Shown piece by piece: positions 17,519 through 26,580 of a stretch of DNA of 64,000 nt. This DNA is from Trabulsiella guamensis ATCC 49490. Lineage in GTDB: Bacteria; Pseudomonadota; Gammaproteobacteria; Enterobacterales; Enterobacteriaceae. The stretch is taken from contig NZ_JMTB01000114.1 in NCBI RefSeq assembly GCF_000734965.1, positions 1 through 64,000 on the forward strand, in the 5' to 3' direction. The notes under the pieces are model-generated. The model did no database searches. It was given only the letters and a program-made list of their open reading frames with translations, and was not told the DNA's origin. The translations under genes were made by a program, and so were the position numbers. The first letter of the stretch is position 1. Every line of letters starts with the position of its first letter.

Positions 17519-20398
17519 TCAGAAGCTGTATTTAATGCCCAACATGCCCTGGGTATTGCTGTAGCTCTTCTCACCGACCTGTTGAGCAACGTTGCCCCAC
17601 ATCGTCAGACGCGGTGTAATCTGACCTTCCACACCGATTTTCAGCTCACCGATGTTTTTCGCACCACGCATATCGACGCTGACATCGTCCATCCGCACGC
17701 TTTGATCCTGCGTGTTGTGGATCCAGTTCGCTTCAATGAACGGCTGGAAGCCACGTGCATTTTCAACGCCTTCCGGCTGCTTGCTGTTCATCTGTGCTCT
17801 GACTCCCAGACGTGTCATCAGATTGCCGTCGGTTTCGTCCTTAATGCGGGTACCGTTTTTCTCACGATGATCGTCAGCCTGCACGTCCATCCATACCAAC
17901 TGTGCTTTCGGTTGGATCCAGTAGCTGAAGTTTTCGCTTTCACCAACCCGGAAGCTGTAACCGGCTTCAACAGAGGCACTCAGACCACTGGAGTCATACT
18001 CTTCGGTCGGTCTGTCCTGACCGGTGACTTTGTTATTAAACCAGTTGTACAGTGCCCAGGTATCCACATAGGCGCCGGTTTTATCTGCTTCGTTGGCATA
18101 CCAGGTGCCGTACAGCCCGACGCTATAACCTGACACTTCACCACGTGAAGCGTAACCATTCAGTTTCGACTTCGTGTGGTTAGAGCTGTTCGCGTAGCCT
18201 GCCATTGCCCCCAGATGCCAGCGGTCGAGACCGTTGGTACTCCACTGCGCCAGGTCGCCCCCAATCTGCAGGACATAGCTGTTGCTTCGGGTGGTTAATG
18301 TGCCGCTGCTGTCTTTAAAGCGGTTATGGTTACCAACGTTACGCATCCACATGCTGGTGACTTTTTCTTCGCCAGTCAGCACATCGGTATACTGGGTTTC
18401 ACCCAGGCGATCATGCAGTCGGGTCATAAACAGCGTATTCGCCGCGTAGTTGTTGGCCAGATAGCTGCCCCCTTCCGGACGAACCTGACGCGGACCTTCC
18501 GGCTCCACTGGTGGTGCAGGTGGTACTGGCGGTACTGGTGGTACTGGTGGTACTGGTGGTTCAGGTGGTACCGGTGGTTCAGGTGGTACCGGTGGCTCTG
18601 GCGGTACCGGTGGCTCCGGTGGAATCGGATCATCTGGCGTCAGCGCACTGGTCAGGAACCAATCATTGCCTTTTTTCACCACATCATAGTCATAAGCACC
18701 GGCAACGATACGACCCGCTTTGGCGAATACGCCGTCAGAGGAACCATCAACCTGTATAATCTTGATCCCTTCAACGGTTTGCGAGCCGGTACCGCCGATG
18801 TTTTCCACAGCGACTTTTGCATTACCGGAGGTGTTGCCCAGTACGTGCATCAGGTCAGTATTCGACGAGTCGTCAAACAGCACCGTATTAAAGCGAACTG
18901 TACCGCCGTTACCGACAAAGTCCTTATTAACCGTCAGTGTCTGCCAGGTCGTACTATCCTCTGCATGCTGGAAGTTCACCGTACTGCCGTCGTTGAGCGT
19001 CAGGTTGGTCACGGTGGAGCTGTCCGTCATGTTCCAGGTGGCGTTGGTCATAGAGAGATCAATCACCCCGGTCCCGGCTGTGGTAGTGGCAATATAGGAA
19101 GCCCCGTTCCACAGAGAGCCGTCCATCATATTCAGTGTAATGGTACTGTCCTGTGCAGGGGTTGTACCGCTGGCAGCAACACCGCCATTGGCTAAAAGGT
19201 CGCCGTCGATGGTGAAGCGGCCCCCGGTTGAGGCATCAATCACCCCACCGGTTTCTGCGTTCATAGCGTAGACTTGATCGCTATTGGTGCCTGCCATGGT
19301 GATCGCTGCGCCGCCGGCCAGGTTAATCTTGCCGCGGGAAATGGCATATAACCCTGACGGGGATTTGGTGGCAAAGCCGCTTGCTTTCGTCGTGCTATTC
19401 ACAGTGATATTTGCGTTGTTCCCGATATTCGCCGTTGCTGTGTAAGCATAAACCCCGTGTGAGCTGGCACCGTCAACGGATAATGTCGCGTTGTCTCCGA
19501 GAGAAACAATAGACGAGCTGGCTGAGTAAACCGCAGACGCACTCGAACCTATGGTCGTGATTTTTGCATCGTTTCCAAGGTTGATCTTTGAAGATGATGC
19601 CGCATAAAGTGCGTGTGAGGAATCCCCCGTCGTTTCAATAATTGCAGTGTCGCCCAGGAGAACAGAAGAGCCGCTCTGCCCTGTTCGAATACCTTCAGCA
19701 CTACCTCCTGTGGTGACAATGTGTGCACGATCACCGACGACGATCTGGTTTTTTGCCTGGCTGGCATCTCTCATTGCGTTCGCAGTGATACCTCGCCCCT
19801 GAAAACCTGTCGTTTTTATATATAAATCATTGCCGACATAAATATTTGCTGATCCAATCCAGCCCTGGCTCAGTGAGTTATAACCTGCGTTGATACCGTC
19901 GCCGGATTGACCATCCACAAAAATCTGAGTCCGATCACCGGTAATAATAAATACCGGATTGTTTGGTGTGTTTGCACCATGCGTACGGATACCATCAACG
20001 TCTGTACCGTTGTTTGCAGGGTTTTTGGACTGGGTTTTGATGGTCAGATCATCACCAAAAATCACGCCTGGACTTCCCGATGAAGAGTTCTGAAGTACCA
20101 TGACGGTGTGTTCAAAAGCTTCCATCCCCGGGCCATTCAGCGTCAGACCATCGCCATAAACCGTAATTGGCCCCGTGTCCCATTTATAGACATAGTTAGG
20201 AGTTGATGTGTTTTTTGCAAACGACGAATTTGCGCCCGCTGGGATCAGAGCCTGAATCTCAGCGGGTAAATCGGTTACCAGCCCGGTGGCCGGTAAACTG
20301 TCAAAATCTATATATGACGCCTGCGCAGAAAAAACCATAGACGCAAGCGCTGTTGAGACTGCAACAGCAATTCGAGAATATTTCTTAGGATACGGCAT
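17519..20398 (-). CDS. Type V autotransporter adhesin (pertactin/AIDA-like)
   Basis: Predicted self-exported surface protein of 959 residues. I start it at ATG 20398 (MPYPKKYSRIAVAVS), which has AGAGG upstream and a signal peptide ending SAQA at about residue 27; 12 further upstream codons are unlikely. The passenger (about 28-590) contains many beta-helix-like repeats with motifs such as LGDNA, SSHGVYA and SSASAVYSAS. A Pro-rich linker of PPEPPVPP units occupies about 593-631. The C-terminal 260 residues form an autotransporter barrel ending GIKYSF with terminal Phe. It is next to a LuxR-type regulator and replaces genes found here in E. coli K-12. The ligand is unknown. Confidence 0.92.
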   Translation of the reverse strand: MPYPKKYSRIAVAVSTALASMVFSAQASYIDFDSLPATGLVTDLPAEIQALIPAGANSSFAKNTSTPNYVYKWDTGPITVYGDGLTLNGPGMEAFEHTVMVLQNSSSGSPGVIFGDDLTIKTQSKNPANNGTDVDGIRTHGANTPNNPVFIITGDRTQIFVDGQSGDGINAGYNSLSQGWIGSANIYVGNDLYIKTTGFQGRGITANAMRDASQAKNQIVVGDRAHIVTTGGSAEGIRTGQSGSSVLLGDTAIIETTGDSSHALYAASSSKINLGNDAKITTIGSSASAVYSASSSIVSLGDNATLSVDGASSHGVYAYTATANIGNNANITVNSTTKASGFATKSPSGLYAISRGKINLAGGAAITMAGTNSDQVYAMNAETGGVIDASTGGRFTIDGDLLANGGVAASGTTPAQDSTITLNMMDGSLWNGASYIATTTAGTGVIDLSMTNATWNMTDSSTVTNLTLNDGSTVNFQHAEDSTTWQTLTVNKDFVGNGGTVRFNTVLFDDSSNTDLMHVLGNTSGNAKVAVENIGGTGSQTVEGIKIIQVDGSSDGVFAKAGRIVAGAYDYDVVKKGNDWFLTSALTPDDPIPPEPPVPPEPPVPPEPPVPPEPPVPPVPPVPPVPPAPPVEPEGPRQVRPEGGSYLANNYAANTLFMTRLHDRLGETQYTDVLTGEEKVTSMWMRNVGNHNRFKDSSGTLTTRSNSYVLQIGGDLAQWSTNGLDRWHLGAMAGYANSSNHTKSKLNGYASRGEVSGYSVGLYGTWYANEADKTGAYVDTWALYNWFNNKVTGQDRPTEEYDSSGLSASVEAGYSFRVGESENFSYWIQPKAQLVWMDVQADDHREKNGTRIKDETDGNLMTRLGVRAQMNSKQPEGVENARGFQPFIEANWIHNTQDQSVRMDDVSVDMRGAKNIGELKIGVEGQITPRLTMWGNVAQQVGEKSYSNTQGMLGIKYSF
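18508..18622. repeat. 12-bp tandem repeats encoding the adhesin Pro-rich linker
   Basis: About nine imperfect copies of a 12-bp unit (GGTGGTACTGGT / GGTGGTTCAGGT on the + strand) encode alternating PPVPPV and PPEPPV in the adhesin. The unit is a multiple of three, so slippage would change linker length without a frameshift. Confidence 0.85.
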
Positions 20399-20574
20399 AA
20401 TTACCTCTAGCCTTCCAATGTAGGGTTTTACCACGTCGAAAAGATGTGGTATTCCAGTTGCTTAATTAGCGGTAATCGAATCAGGTAAACGTTGCTCGTT
20501 GAATTTGGTGTCCTGGTTTATTAAGTAAATACTTACCTGCGTGATAGCGACGGATCACGTAGGAGGATTTTAAA

Positions 20575-20640
20575 ATGCTAATAAAAATCAGAGGATTAAT
20601 AACCTGCCGTGGTTGTTGCTACATCCCTGGCGGAATATAA
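20575..20640 (+). CDS. Possible 21-residue Cys-rich peptide
   Basis: ATG at 20575 with an ideal AGGAGG eight nt upstream (20561-20566) opens a 21-codon frame ending TAA. The peptide is basic and has three Cys in TCRGCCY. It reads divergently from the adhesin gene. A 6-bp inverted repeat ends 1 nt before the ribosome binding site and could control access to it. No homologue is known to me; the evidence is only the initiation signal and the open frame. Confidence 0.35.
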   Translation: MLIKIRGLITCRGCCYIPGGI

Positions 20641-20702
20641 TTAATCCTTATCGTACTGTCTTTATAAAAAACTGATGTAAATCATCATAAGTGATTTACT
20701 TA

Positions 20703-20952
20703 GTTTCTTAAGTGCAATATTTCATTGGTTACTGAATGTGTCAATATGCTTAATAAATGTTTCGCACAAGAGCAGCAAAGCTAAATGTTTGCACTGATAT
20801 AAATTCTTATTATTTCTCTTCGTAGTGGGAATATACTTATGTTTTATCTACTCTCCTTTAAAAATGAATAAGAATTTATTTCCATATTCAGGAATATCTT
20901 CTATGAATTCTGAATAGTAAATAAAGCTTAACATAGCACTATTTGCTAAAAG
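20703..20952. repeat. Duplicated control block, copy A (upstream of adhesin)
   Basis: Shares ordered blocks with copy B at 21668-21923: GTTTCTTA, AATATTTCATTGG, AATGTGTCAAT, TTCGCAC, ATAAATTCTTAT, ATACT(T)ATGTTTTA and ATAGCACT.TTGCTAAAA. Both copies have the same orientation relative to the gene they precede. Similarity was judged by eye. Confidence 0.7.
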
Positions 20953-20960
20953 CCTCAGAG

Positions 20961-20998
20961 GGATAGCGCCTGAGTAAAGGATTACTCAGGCGCTATCC
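20961..20998. repeat. Perfect 17-bp inverted repeat between adhesin region and LuxR gene
   Basis: GGATAGCGCCTGAGTAA pairs without mismatch with TTACTCAGGCGCTATCC around a 4-nt loop. It lies 33 nt beyond the LuxR-gene stop codon. It lacks a T run on either strand, so it is an atypical terminator, an mRNA 3' end stabiliser or an operator. Confidence 0.8.
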
Positions 20999-21031
20999 GG
21001 GCACTGAAGGGGAGTATGTGATACAGGCCCC

Positions 21032-21649
21032 CTACAGGACATGAGAGATGATTTTATGGATGCTGTGCCCCAGCTTCTGTTCGAGACGAAGTTTATGGAC
21101 ATACACTTTCTTCACATCGATATTATCAATCCTGATGATCTGCTGGATGCTTGCGCCAGACATAAAGCGTTTGAGCAACGTAAACTCAGCAAAGTTGAGC
21201 GTACGCCCACGCTTGGTGTTAGCAAGTCGTCCGGTAAACAGGCGACGAATCTTTTGCTGTTGGATGAACTCATCATCATCAGCATAGATTATCCCCTGAA
21301 TTTTATTACTCTTCGTCAGCCAGTAGTTCGCAAGCGGCATCAGACTTTTATCAGCAATAATAACAATGTGCATCCCTGTCTCTGCCAGATGGTCGACCCA
21401 CTCCTGATCGGCAAAATAGCGTAGATTGGGAAACGAAAAATCGACAAAAACAAAACCACTGGATAAATGATTTTGATTCTCAAGTAATAATTTACCAATA
21501 ACTCCCGACTTCAGGAAGTTATTGCCCTCTGGCCAAATAGAAAATGTTGCATTGCTGCAATAATGTGATCGAACTGTATTATCGGGATATAATTGACAGG
21601 ACAATTCACAACTAATACAGCGAACAGTTTGATTCGACTTTTTCATCAT
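21032..21649 (-). CDS. LuxR/FixJ-type transcriptional regulator
   Basis: 205-residue DNA-binding protein. The C-terminal 60 residues fit a LuxR-type helix-turn-helix (LNFAEFTLLKRFMSGASIQQI and KKVYVHKLRLEQKLG), resembling orphan regulators such as BglJ or RcsA. The N-terminus has a tight cysteine cluster CISCELSC...C (Cys11, 14, 18 and 31) and no clear receiver aspartate. The first ATG is chosen because AGGAG lies nine nt upstream. It sits directly upstream of the adhesin on the same strand and shares a duplicated control block with it, so regulation of the adhesin is the simplest inference. Confidence 0.75.
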   Translation of the reverse strand: MMKKSNQTVRCISCELSCQLYPDNTVRSHYCSNATFSIWPEGNNFLKSGVIGKLLLENQNHLSSGFVFVDFSFPNLRYFADQEWVDHLAETGMHIVIIADKSLMPLANYWLTKSNKIQGIIYADDDEFIQQQKIRRLFTGRLANTKRGRTLNFAEFTLLKRFMSGASIQQIIRIDNIDVKKVYVHKLRLEQKLGHSIHKIISHVL

Positions 21650-22502
21650 TCAAAGCGACTCCTGTCGTTTCTTAGATTTCAAATATTTCATTGGCAAATA
21701 AATGTGTCAATGCGGAAACATTTTATTCGCACGATGGTTAATTACGGATTGTAATCACTAACGAAATAAATTCTTATGCCACTTCTTAAATGCGAAGCGG
21801 TATACTATGTTTTAATAGGTTATTACCTGTCTTTAATGGCGGATTTTTTACCTCTCGTCCAGGAATTTTATACACAATTGCCCAATTTTGATGGGGTTGG
21901 GCAATAGCACTTATTGCTAAAAATATTGCCGGAAGCAGCGACAGGACTGAGACATACGTCATGTTCTGGTGTTGGCCTGCTTCGTGTCGGCAATCAATAT
22001 AAATTTAAAAAATAAAAAGCTGTAATGAATTCTTATTATTAAACATGAAATAAATTTTAAATGTGCTATTTCACATATAACTTATTGTATTAAAAGGAGT
22101 TTATTTAATTTCTTAAATCGAAATTAATGGGTGATATAAACAGTGATCTTAAATGCTCATATGAATTATCATGTAACAACAATGTTTATTTCGCGCTGAG
22201 GTGTACTTTTTTTTCACATAATTATGGAAATAAAGGAAAAGCGTTGCATCATTTTTATGCGCTGAAACGAGGCAGGCAGATGGGGTAACCCATCAATTTT
22301 ACTAAACAGATACGTATTGCGAGAATTCCCGCAAGATTCACGTTTATTCACCCATCAGAACCTTGTTACCGGTAAAATCTGGACGGGGCTGCCTGAGCGT
22401 TTATTGCTGGTAAGTAAAATTTTTCTCAGGACCGGGTGGTGCGTAGTCAAACCCTCTCTTTCCCGCTACAGTTAATCTTCGACGGCGTGAAAGGGGACAA
22501 AA
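21650..22502. promoter_or_regulatory. AT-rich gap between LuxR gene and yihX (853 nt)
   Basis: Contains control block B near the LuxR gene. The rest (21924-22502) is AT-rich and without a convincing gene. A 53-codon frame at 22127-22288 has no ribosome binding site at the right distance (AAAAGGAG is about 28 nt upstream). The yihX promoter should lie in the last 150 nt. Low GC marks the end of the acquired island. Confidence 0.5.
21668..21923. repeat. Duplicated control block, copy B (upstream of LuxR gene)
   Basis: Partner of copy A at 20703-20952, sharing seven short blocks in the same order. It begins about 20 nt upstream of the LuxR-gene start. It contains a 9-bp hairpin ATTGCCCAA/TTGGGCAAT (21877-21905) not present in copy A. 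Confidence 0.7.
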
Positions 22503-23102
22503 ATGCTCTATATCTTTGATTTAGGAAACGTGATTGTCAATATCGACTTCAACCGGGTTATGGGGGCATGGAGCGATTTCACGCGTGTTCCGCTGGCAAC
22601 GATCAAACAGAAATTTACGATGGGTGAGGCATTTCACCAGCATGAACGCGGTGAAATCAGTGATGAGGTATTTGCTGAGAAATTATGTCTCGAGATGGAC
22701 TTGCCGCTCAGCTATGAACAGTTTTCCCATGGCTGGCAGGCGATCTTTGTCGCGTTACGACCAGAAGTGATAGAGATTATGCATAAGCTGCGCGAGCAGG
22801 GGCACCGTGTGGTGGTGCTGTCCAACACCAACCGGCTACATACCACGTTCTGGCCGGATGAATATCCGGAAGTTCGCCAGGCGGCAGACCACATTTATCT
22901 CTCCCAGGAAATGGGAATGCGCAAGCCCGAAGCGCGGATCTATCAAAAAGTCCTGGAACTGGAGGGTTATGCGGCTGCCGATGCGGTCTTTTTTGATGAC
23001 AATGCCGATAATATAGAAGGGGCTGATCAGCTTGGTATCACAACCATCCTGGTGACTGACAAAGAGACCATTCCGCACTACTTTGCGAAACAGCTATGCT
23101 AA
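22503..23102 (+). CDS. yihX: HAD-family sugar phosphatase YihX (alpha-D-glucose-1-phosphate phosphatase)
   Basis: Cytoplasmic HAD phosphatase; the E. coli enzyme hydrolyses alpha-D-glucose 1-phosphate. The 199 residues equal the E. coli length. The nucleophile is Asp6 in FDLGNVIV, motif II is LSNTN, motif III carries a Lys in [11 protein letters not shown], and motif IV is FFDDNADN. The last 7 nt overlap the yihY start, making it the head of the coupled operon yihX-yihY-dtd-fabY. Confidence 0.95.
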   Translation: MLYIFDLGNVIVNIDFNRVMGAWSDFTRVPLATIKQKFTMGEAFHQHERGEISDEVFAEKLCLEMDLPLSYEQFSHGWQAIFVALRPEVIEIMHKLREQGHRVVVLSNTNRLHTTFWPDEYPEVRQAADHIYLSQEMGMRKPEARIYQKVLELEGYAAADAVFFDDNADNIEGADQLGITTILVTDKETIPHYFAKQLC

Positions 23103-23968
23103 AAACCGTTCATCAAAAAGCCAAAGCACGAATGGGGCCGCTGACCGCATGGCTCAGGCTGCTCTGGCATCGTATTGATGAAGATAACATGACGACACTG
23201 GCGGGGAACCTCGCTTATGTCTCTTTGCTTTCGCTGGTACCGCTCGTCGCGGTGGTTTTCGCATTGTTCGCAGCGTTTCCTATGTTCTCAGACGTCAGCA
23301 TACAGTTGCGGCATTTCATTTTTGCCAATTTCCTGCCGACGACAGGGGATGTCATCCAGCGCTATATCGAACAGTTTGTCGCGAACTCCAGTAAAATGAC
23401 GGCAGTCGGCGCCTGTGGTTTGATCGTCACTTCTCTGTTGTTGATGTATTCCATTGATAGCGCCCTTAATGTCATCTGGCGCAGCACGCGCGTGCGCCCT
23501 CGCGTCTATTCGTTCGCCATTTACTGGATGATATTAACGCTCGGCCCGCTGCTGGCTGGTGCCAGTCTTGCCATCAGCTCCTATTTACTGTCACTGCGCT
23601 GGGCCAGCGATTTCAACAGCGTGATTGATGATGTCCTGCGGATTTTCCCGTTAATTCTTTCGTGGCTGGCTTTCTGGCTGCTCTACAGTGTCGTTCCGAC
23701 TACGCGCGTCCCCAATCGTGATGCGATTGTAGGAGCGTTTGTCGCGGCGCTCCTGTTTGAGCTGGGAAAGAAAGGGTTTGCCCTCTACATCACGATGTTT
23801 CCCTCATATCAGCTGATTTATGGCGTGCTTGCCGTTGTGCCGATCCTCTTTGTCTGGGTGTACTGGACGTGGTGTATCGTCTTGCTTGGTGCAGAAATTA
23901 CTGTCACTCTCGGTGAGTACCGCAAACTTAAATTAGCCGCAGAACAACAAGAAGCAGAAGAACCATGA
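23096..23968 (+). CDS. yihY: YihY/BrkB-family inner membrane protein
   Basis: 290-residue polytopic membrane protein of the UPF0761 (BrkB-like) family with about six hydrophobic segments, for example [18 protein letters not shown] and [19 protein letters not shown]. The function is unsettled; the older ribonuclease BN label for this family is not accepted. The start overlaps yihX by 7 nt and the stop overlaps dtd by 4 nt. The C-terminus is hydrophilic ([11 protein letters not shown]). Confidence 0.92.
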   Translation: MLKTVHQKAKARMGPLTAWLRLLWHRIDEDNMTTLAGNLAYVSLLSLVPLVAVVFALFAAFPMFSDVSIQLRHFIFANFLPTTGDVIQRYIEQFVANSSKMTAVGACGLIVTSLLLMYSIDSALNVIWRSTRVRPRVYSFAIYWMILTLGPLLAGASLAISSYLLSLRWASDFNSVIDDVLRIFPLILSWLAFWLLYSVVPTTRVPNRDAIVGAFVAALLFELGKKGFALYITMFPSYQLIYGVLAVVPILFVWVYWTWCIVLLGAEITVTLGEYRKLKLAAEQQEAEEP

Positions 23969-24402
23969 TCGCATTAATTCAACGCGTAACCCGTGCCAGC
24001 GTCACCGTGGAGGATGAAGTGACGGGTGAAATCGGCCCAGGACTTTTGGTACTGCTCGGTGTCGAAAAAGAGGACGATGAGCAGAAAGCGAACCGCTTAT
24101 GTGAGCGCGTCCTGGGATACCGCATTTTCAGCGATGCGGACGGTAAAATGAATTTAAACGTACAACAGGCGGGGGGCAGCGTGCTGGTTGTATCTCAGTT
24201 TACGCTGGCTGCCGATACAGAACGCGGGATGCGTCCGGGCTTTTCAAAAGGCGCTTCGCCGGAGCGTGCAGAAGCCCTGTATGAGTATTTTGTGGCGCGC
24301 TGTCGCCAGCAGGAAATGAATACGCAAACCGGGCGATTCGCTGCGGATATGCAGGTTTCGCTGGTCAACGATGGTCCCGTGACGTTCTGGTTGCAGATAT
24401 GA
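23965..24402 (+). CDS. dtd: D-aminoacyl-tRNA deacylase
   Basis: Homodimeric enzyme that removes D-amino acids (and glycine from mischarged tRNA-Ala) from tRNA. The 145 residues are full length. The signature motifs SQFTL (about residues 77-81) and GPVTFWL at the C-terminus, which form the active site across the dimer, are both present. It is coupled by 4-nt overlaps to yihY and fabY. Confidence 0.96.
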   Translation: MIALIQRVTRASVTVEDEVTGEIGPGLLVLLGVEKEDDEQKANRLCERVLGYRIFSDADGKMNLNVQQAGGSVLVVSQFTLAADTERGMRPGFSKGASPERAEALYEYFVARCRQQEMNTQTGRFAADMQVSLVNDGPVTFWLQI

Positions 24403-25388
24403 GCCAGCTTGCTGGCTGGTCGCGGGCCGCTAAAGAGAGTGCCGCTATGTATCACCTTCGTGTACCGCAAACAGAAGAAGAATTAGAAAGCTACTACCAG
24501 TTCCGCTGGGAAATGCTGCGTAAGCCGTTGCATCAACCTAAAGGCTCAGAACGAGACGCCTGGGATGCGATGGCGCATCACCAGATGGTTGTTGATGAAG
24601 ATGGAAAACTGGTCGCTGTCGGGCGCGTCTACATTAACGCGGATAACGAAGCATCGATCCGTTTTATGGCTGTGCATCCTTCCGTACAGGATAAAGGCCT
24701 GGGCACGCTGATGGCGATGACGCTGGAATCGGTTGCCCGTCAGGAAGGGGTGAAGCGCGTGACCTGTAGCGCAAGGGAAGATGCGGTTCCGTTTTTCGCC
24801 AAGCTCGGTTTTGTTAATCAGGGAGAGATCACGACGCCGCAAACCACACCAGTTCGCCACTTTTTAATGATTAAACCCGTCGCCACGCTGGATGACATTT
24901 TGCATCGCGGCGACTGGTGCGGGCAGTTGCAGCAGGCGTGGTATCAACACATTCCGCTCAGCGAGAAAATGGGGGTGCGCATTCAACAGTACACCGGGCA
25001 GAAATTTATCACCACCATGCCGGAAACCGGCAATCAGAATCCGCACCACACGCTCTTTGCCGGTAGTCTGTTCTCTCTCGCCACGCTGACGGGCTGGGGG
25101 CTCATCTGGCTGATGCTGCGCGAGCGCCACCTCGGCGGCACCATCATTCTGGCCGATGCACATATCCGTTACAGCCAGCCGATCAGCGGTCGCCCGATGT
25201 CGATTGCCGATCTCGGCTCCCTGAGCGGTGATCTCGACCGTCTGGCACGTGGTCGCAAAGCGCGCGTTCAGTTGCAGGTGGAGATGTACGGAGACGACAA
25301 ACTCGGTGCTGTCTTTGAAGGGATTTACATCGTGCTGCCCGCTAAACCCTTTGGGCCGCTGGAAGAGGGCGGTAACGAAGAGGAGTGA
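24399..25388 (+). CDS. fabY: Acetoacetyl-ACP synthase FabY (YiiD)
   Basis: 329-residue two-domain protein. Residues 1-160 form a GNAT acetyltransferase-like domain ([18 protein letters not shown]), and residues 180-329 a hot-dog YiiD_C domain. In E. coli it supports initiation of fatty-acid synthesis when KAS III is missing. The length and sequence agree with E. coli YiiD. It is the last gene of the yihX operon, and a REP-like repeat follows. Confidence 0.93.
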   Translation: MSQLAGWSRAAKESAAMYHLRVPQTEEELESYYQFRWEMLRKPLHQPKGSERDAWDAMAHHQMVVDEDGKLVAVGRVYINADNEASIRFMAVHPSVQDKGLGTLMAMTLESVARQEGVKRVTCSAREDAVPFFAKLGFVNQGEITTPQTTPVRHFLMIKPVATLDDILHRGDWCGQLQQAWYQHIPLSEKMGVRIQQYTGQKFITTMPETGNQNPHHTLFAGSLFSLATLTGWGLIWLMLRERHLGGTIILADAHIRYSQPISGRPMSIADLGSLSGDLDRLARGRKARVQLQVEMYGDDKLGAVFEGIYIVLPAKPFGPLEEGGNEEE

Positions 25389-25453
25389 CTGGCGGGATTC
25401 TGAAAAGCGCCTCGCAGAAGCACATTTTATTATGCAGAACGCAGGCGTTGTGA

Positions 25454-25496
25454 CGCCTTATCAGCTTTAGCCGGGCAACGCTGCGCCGCCCGGCAA
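25454..25496. repeat. REP-like palindromic element
   Basis: GCCTTATCAGC followed by GCCGGGC...GCCCGGC, an imperfect stem typical of enterobacterial REP units, lies between the convergent fabY and fdhE. It probably stabilises or ends both transcripts. Confidence 0.7.
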
Positions 25497-25508
25497 ACAC
25501 AATGGCGA

Positions 25509-26438
25509 TTATTCCCCTTCTCCCGGGAACAGGAACGGATTGATGGAGCTGCGGGCAAAGCCTTCCTGCTCCATACGTGCGTCCAGCACCAGCGAGGCGA
25601 GATCGTCCGCGACCGCTTCGACATTCGGGTCTTTTTCCTGATACAGGATCTTCAGGTACGTCCCGCAGTCGCCGCAGCTTTCCGCTTTTACCGCCGCCTG
25701 CTCGTTATCCAGTGACCAGTAATGCAATTCACGGCTCTGTTCACAGTTGCTGCATTTCACGCGTACCACATGCCACTCGGTTTCACACAGGTTGCAGTGC
25801 AGGTAGCGCAGACCTTGCGTCGTCCCAATTTGCACCATGCTGGAAACCGGCATCGAACCGCAGACCGGGCAATACTGGCGTGCTTCGCCATACTCTGCGC
25901 GCGCTTTGCCGGGAATAAGACTGGCCATTTGCGCCCAGTAGAGTGACAGCGCGGCCCAGATGAACGGGGCTTTATCGCTGCTGACTGACGCAAAGTCAGA
26001 GGCAAACAACGCGCTCGCCATCTGCTCCAGCTCTTGTTCAGAGGCTTTTTCGAGGTTTTCAATCACCGCCAGCGCCTGACCGCTCATCTCGGGCTTCAGC
26101 TCGGCAATCATCGAGTGCAGCAGCGTATGCCAGTGTTTGTCACGGGGCAGAACATGAATATCCAGCGGTGGTTTGCCCTGAGCAGCGGCTTCTTTGATTC
26201 GCGCGGTTAAATCCATTTGCAGCGGATGATCGTAAAGTACCACTTCCTGGGCGTGAGCGATGAGTGCCGCAAAGCGCAGGAAATCGCCCAACGGGTTATT
26301 TTCCGCCAGCTCGCGCAGACGCTCGGCACGACGGTTATAAAGATTTTTCAGTCTGGGGAATAATAAGGGCGGAATTGCTTCCGCTGCGCGTTTCTCGCTC
26401 TTCTCCAGCTCATCTTGCGGGATGATGCGAATGCTCAT
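25509..26438 (-). CDS. fdhE: Formate dehydrogenase formation protein FdhE
   Basis: Cytoplasmic iron-binding rubredoxin-like protein needed for assembly of the respiratory formate dehydrogenases. The 309 residues equal E. coli. Four CxxC pairs are seen in order: [22 protein letters not shown] and CGDCGTY. In E. coli fdhE directly follows fdoGHI; here a three-gene insertion of about 3.6 kb lies between fdoI and fdhE, so fdhE must rely on read-through or a new promoter in the 142 nt before it. Confidence 0.96.
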   Translation of the reverse strand: MSIRIIPQDELEKSEKRAAEAIPPLLFPRLKNLYNRRAERLRELAENNPLGDFLRFAALIAHAQEVVLYDHPLQMDLTARIKEAAAQGKPPLDIHVLPRDKHWHTLLHSMIAELKPEMSGQALAVIENLEKASEQELEQMASALFASDFASVSSDKAPFIWAALSLYWAQMASLIPGKARAEYGEARQYCPVCGSMPVSSMVQIGTTQGLRYLHCNLCETEWHVVRVKCSNCEQSRELHYWSLDNEQAAVKAESCGDCGTYLKILYQEKDPNVEAVADDLASLVLDARMEQEGFARSSINPFLFPGEGE

Positions 26439-26580
26439 TCAGTCACTTCCTGGTTTCGGCGAATTGACAAAATCCGCCTGGTGATTTGGCAAGCCAGGGA
26501 TCGCAGGCCTGGCCAGGTGAATGTCATAATGATAACCGCAATCGGTCTGCAGGAGATACCCAATGCATCTCAATGCGTGC

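Larger units (their letters stand above)
20399..21031. promoter_or_regulatory. Adhesin upstream region (AT-rich, 633 nt)
   Basis: AT-rich control region of the adhesin. It contains a CGTGAT/ATCACG inverted repeat (20540-20559), a 21-codon + strand frame with a strong ribosome binding site (20575-20640), a block (20703-20952) duplicated upstream of the LuxR gene, and a 17-bp perfect hairpin (20961-20998). No larger gene is seen. The low GC suggests silencing by H-NS, which is inference. Confidence 0.6.

Noticed and set aside
18326-19195. Trp/Arg-rich frame opposite the adhesin linker
   Set aside because: It is the antisense reading of the proline-codon repeats.
22127-22288. 53-codon frame upstream of yihX
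   Set aside because: The nearest good ribosome binding site is about 28 nt away, and codon content is that of AT-rich spacer; mentioned only in the gap description.
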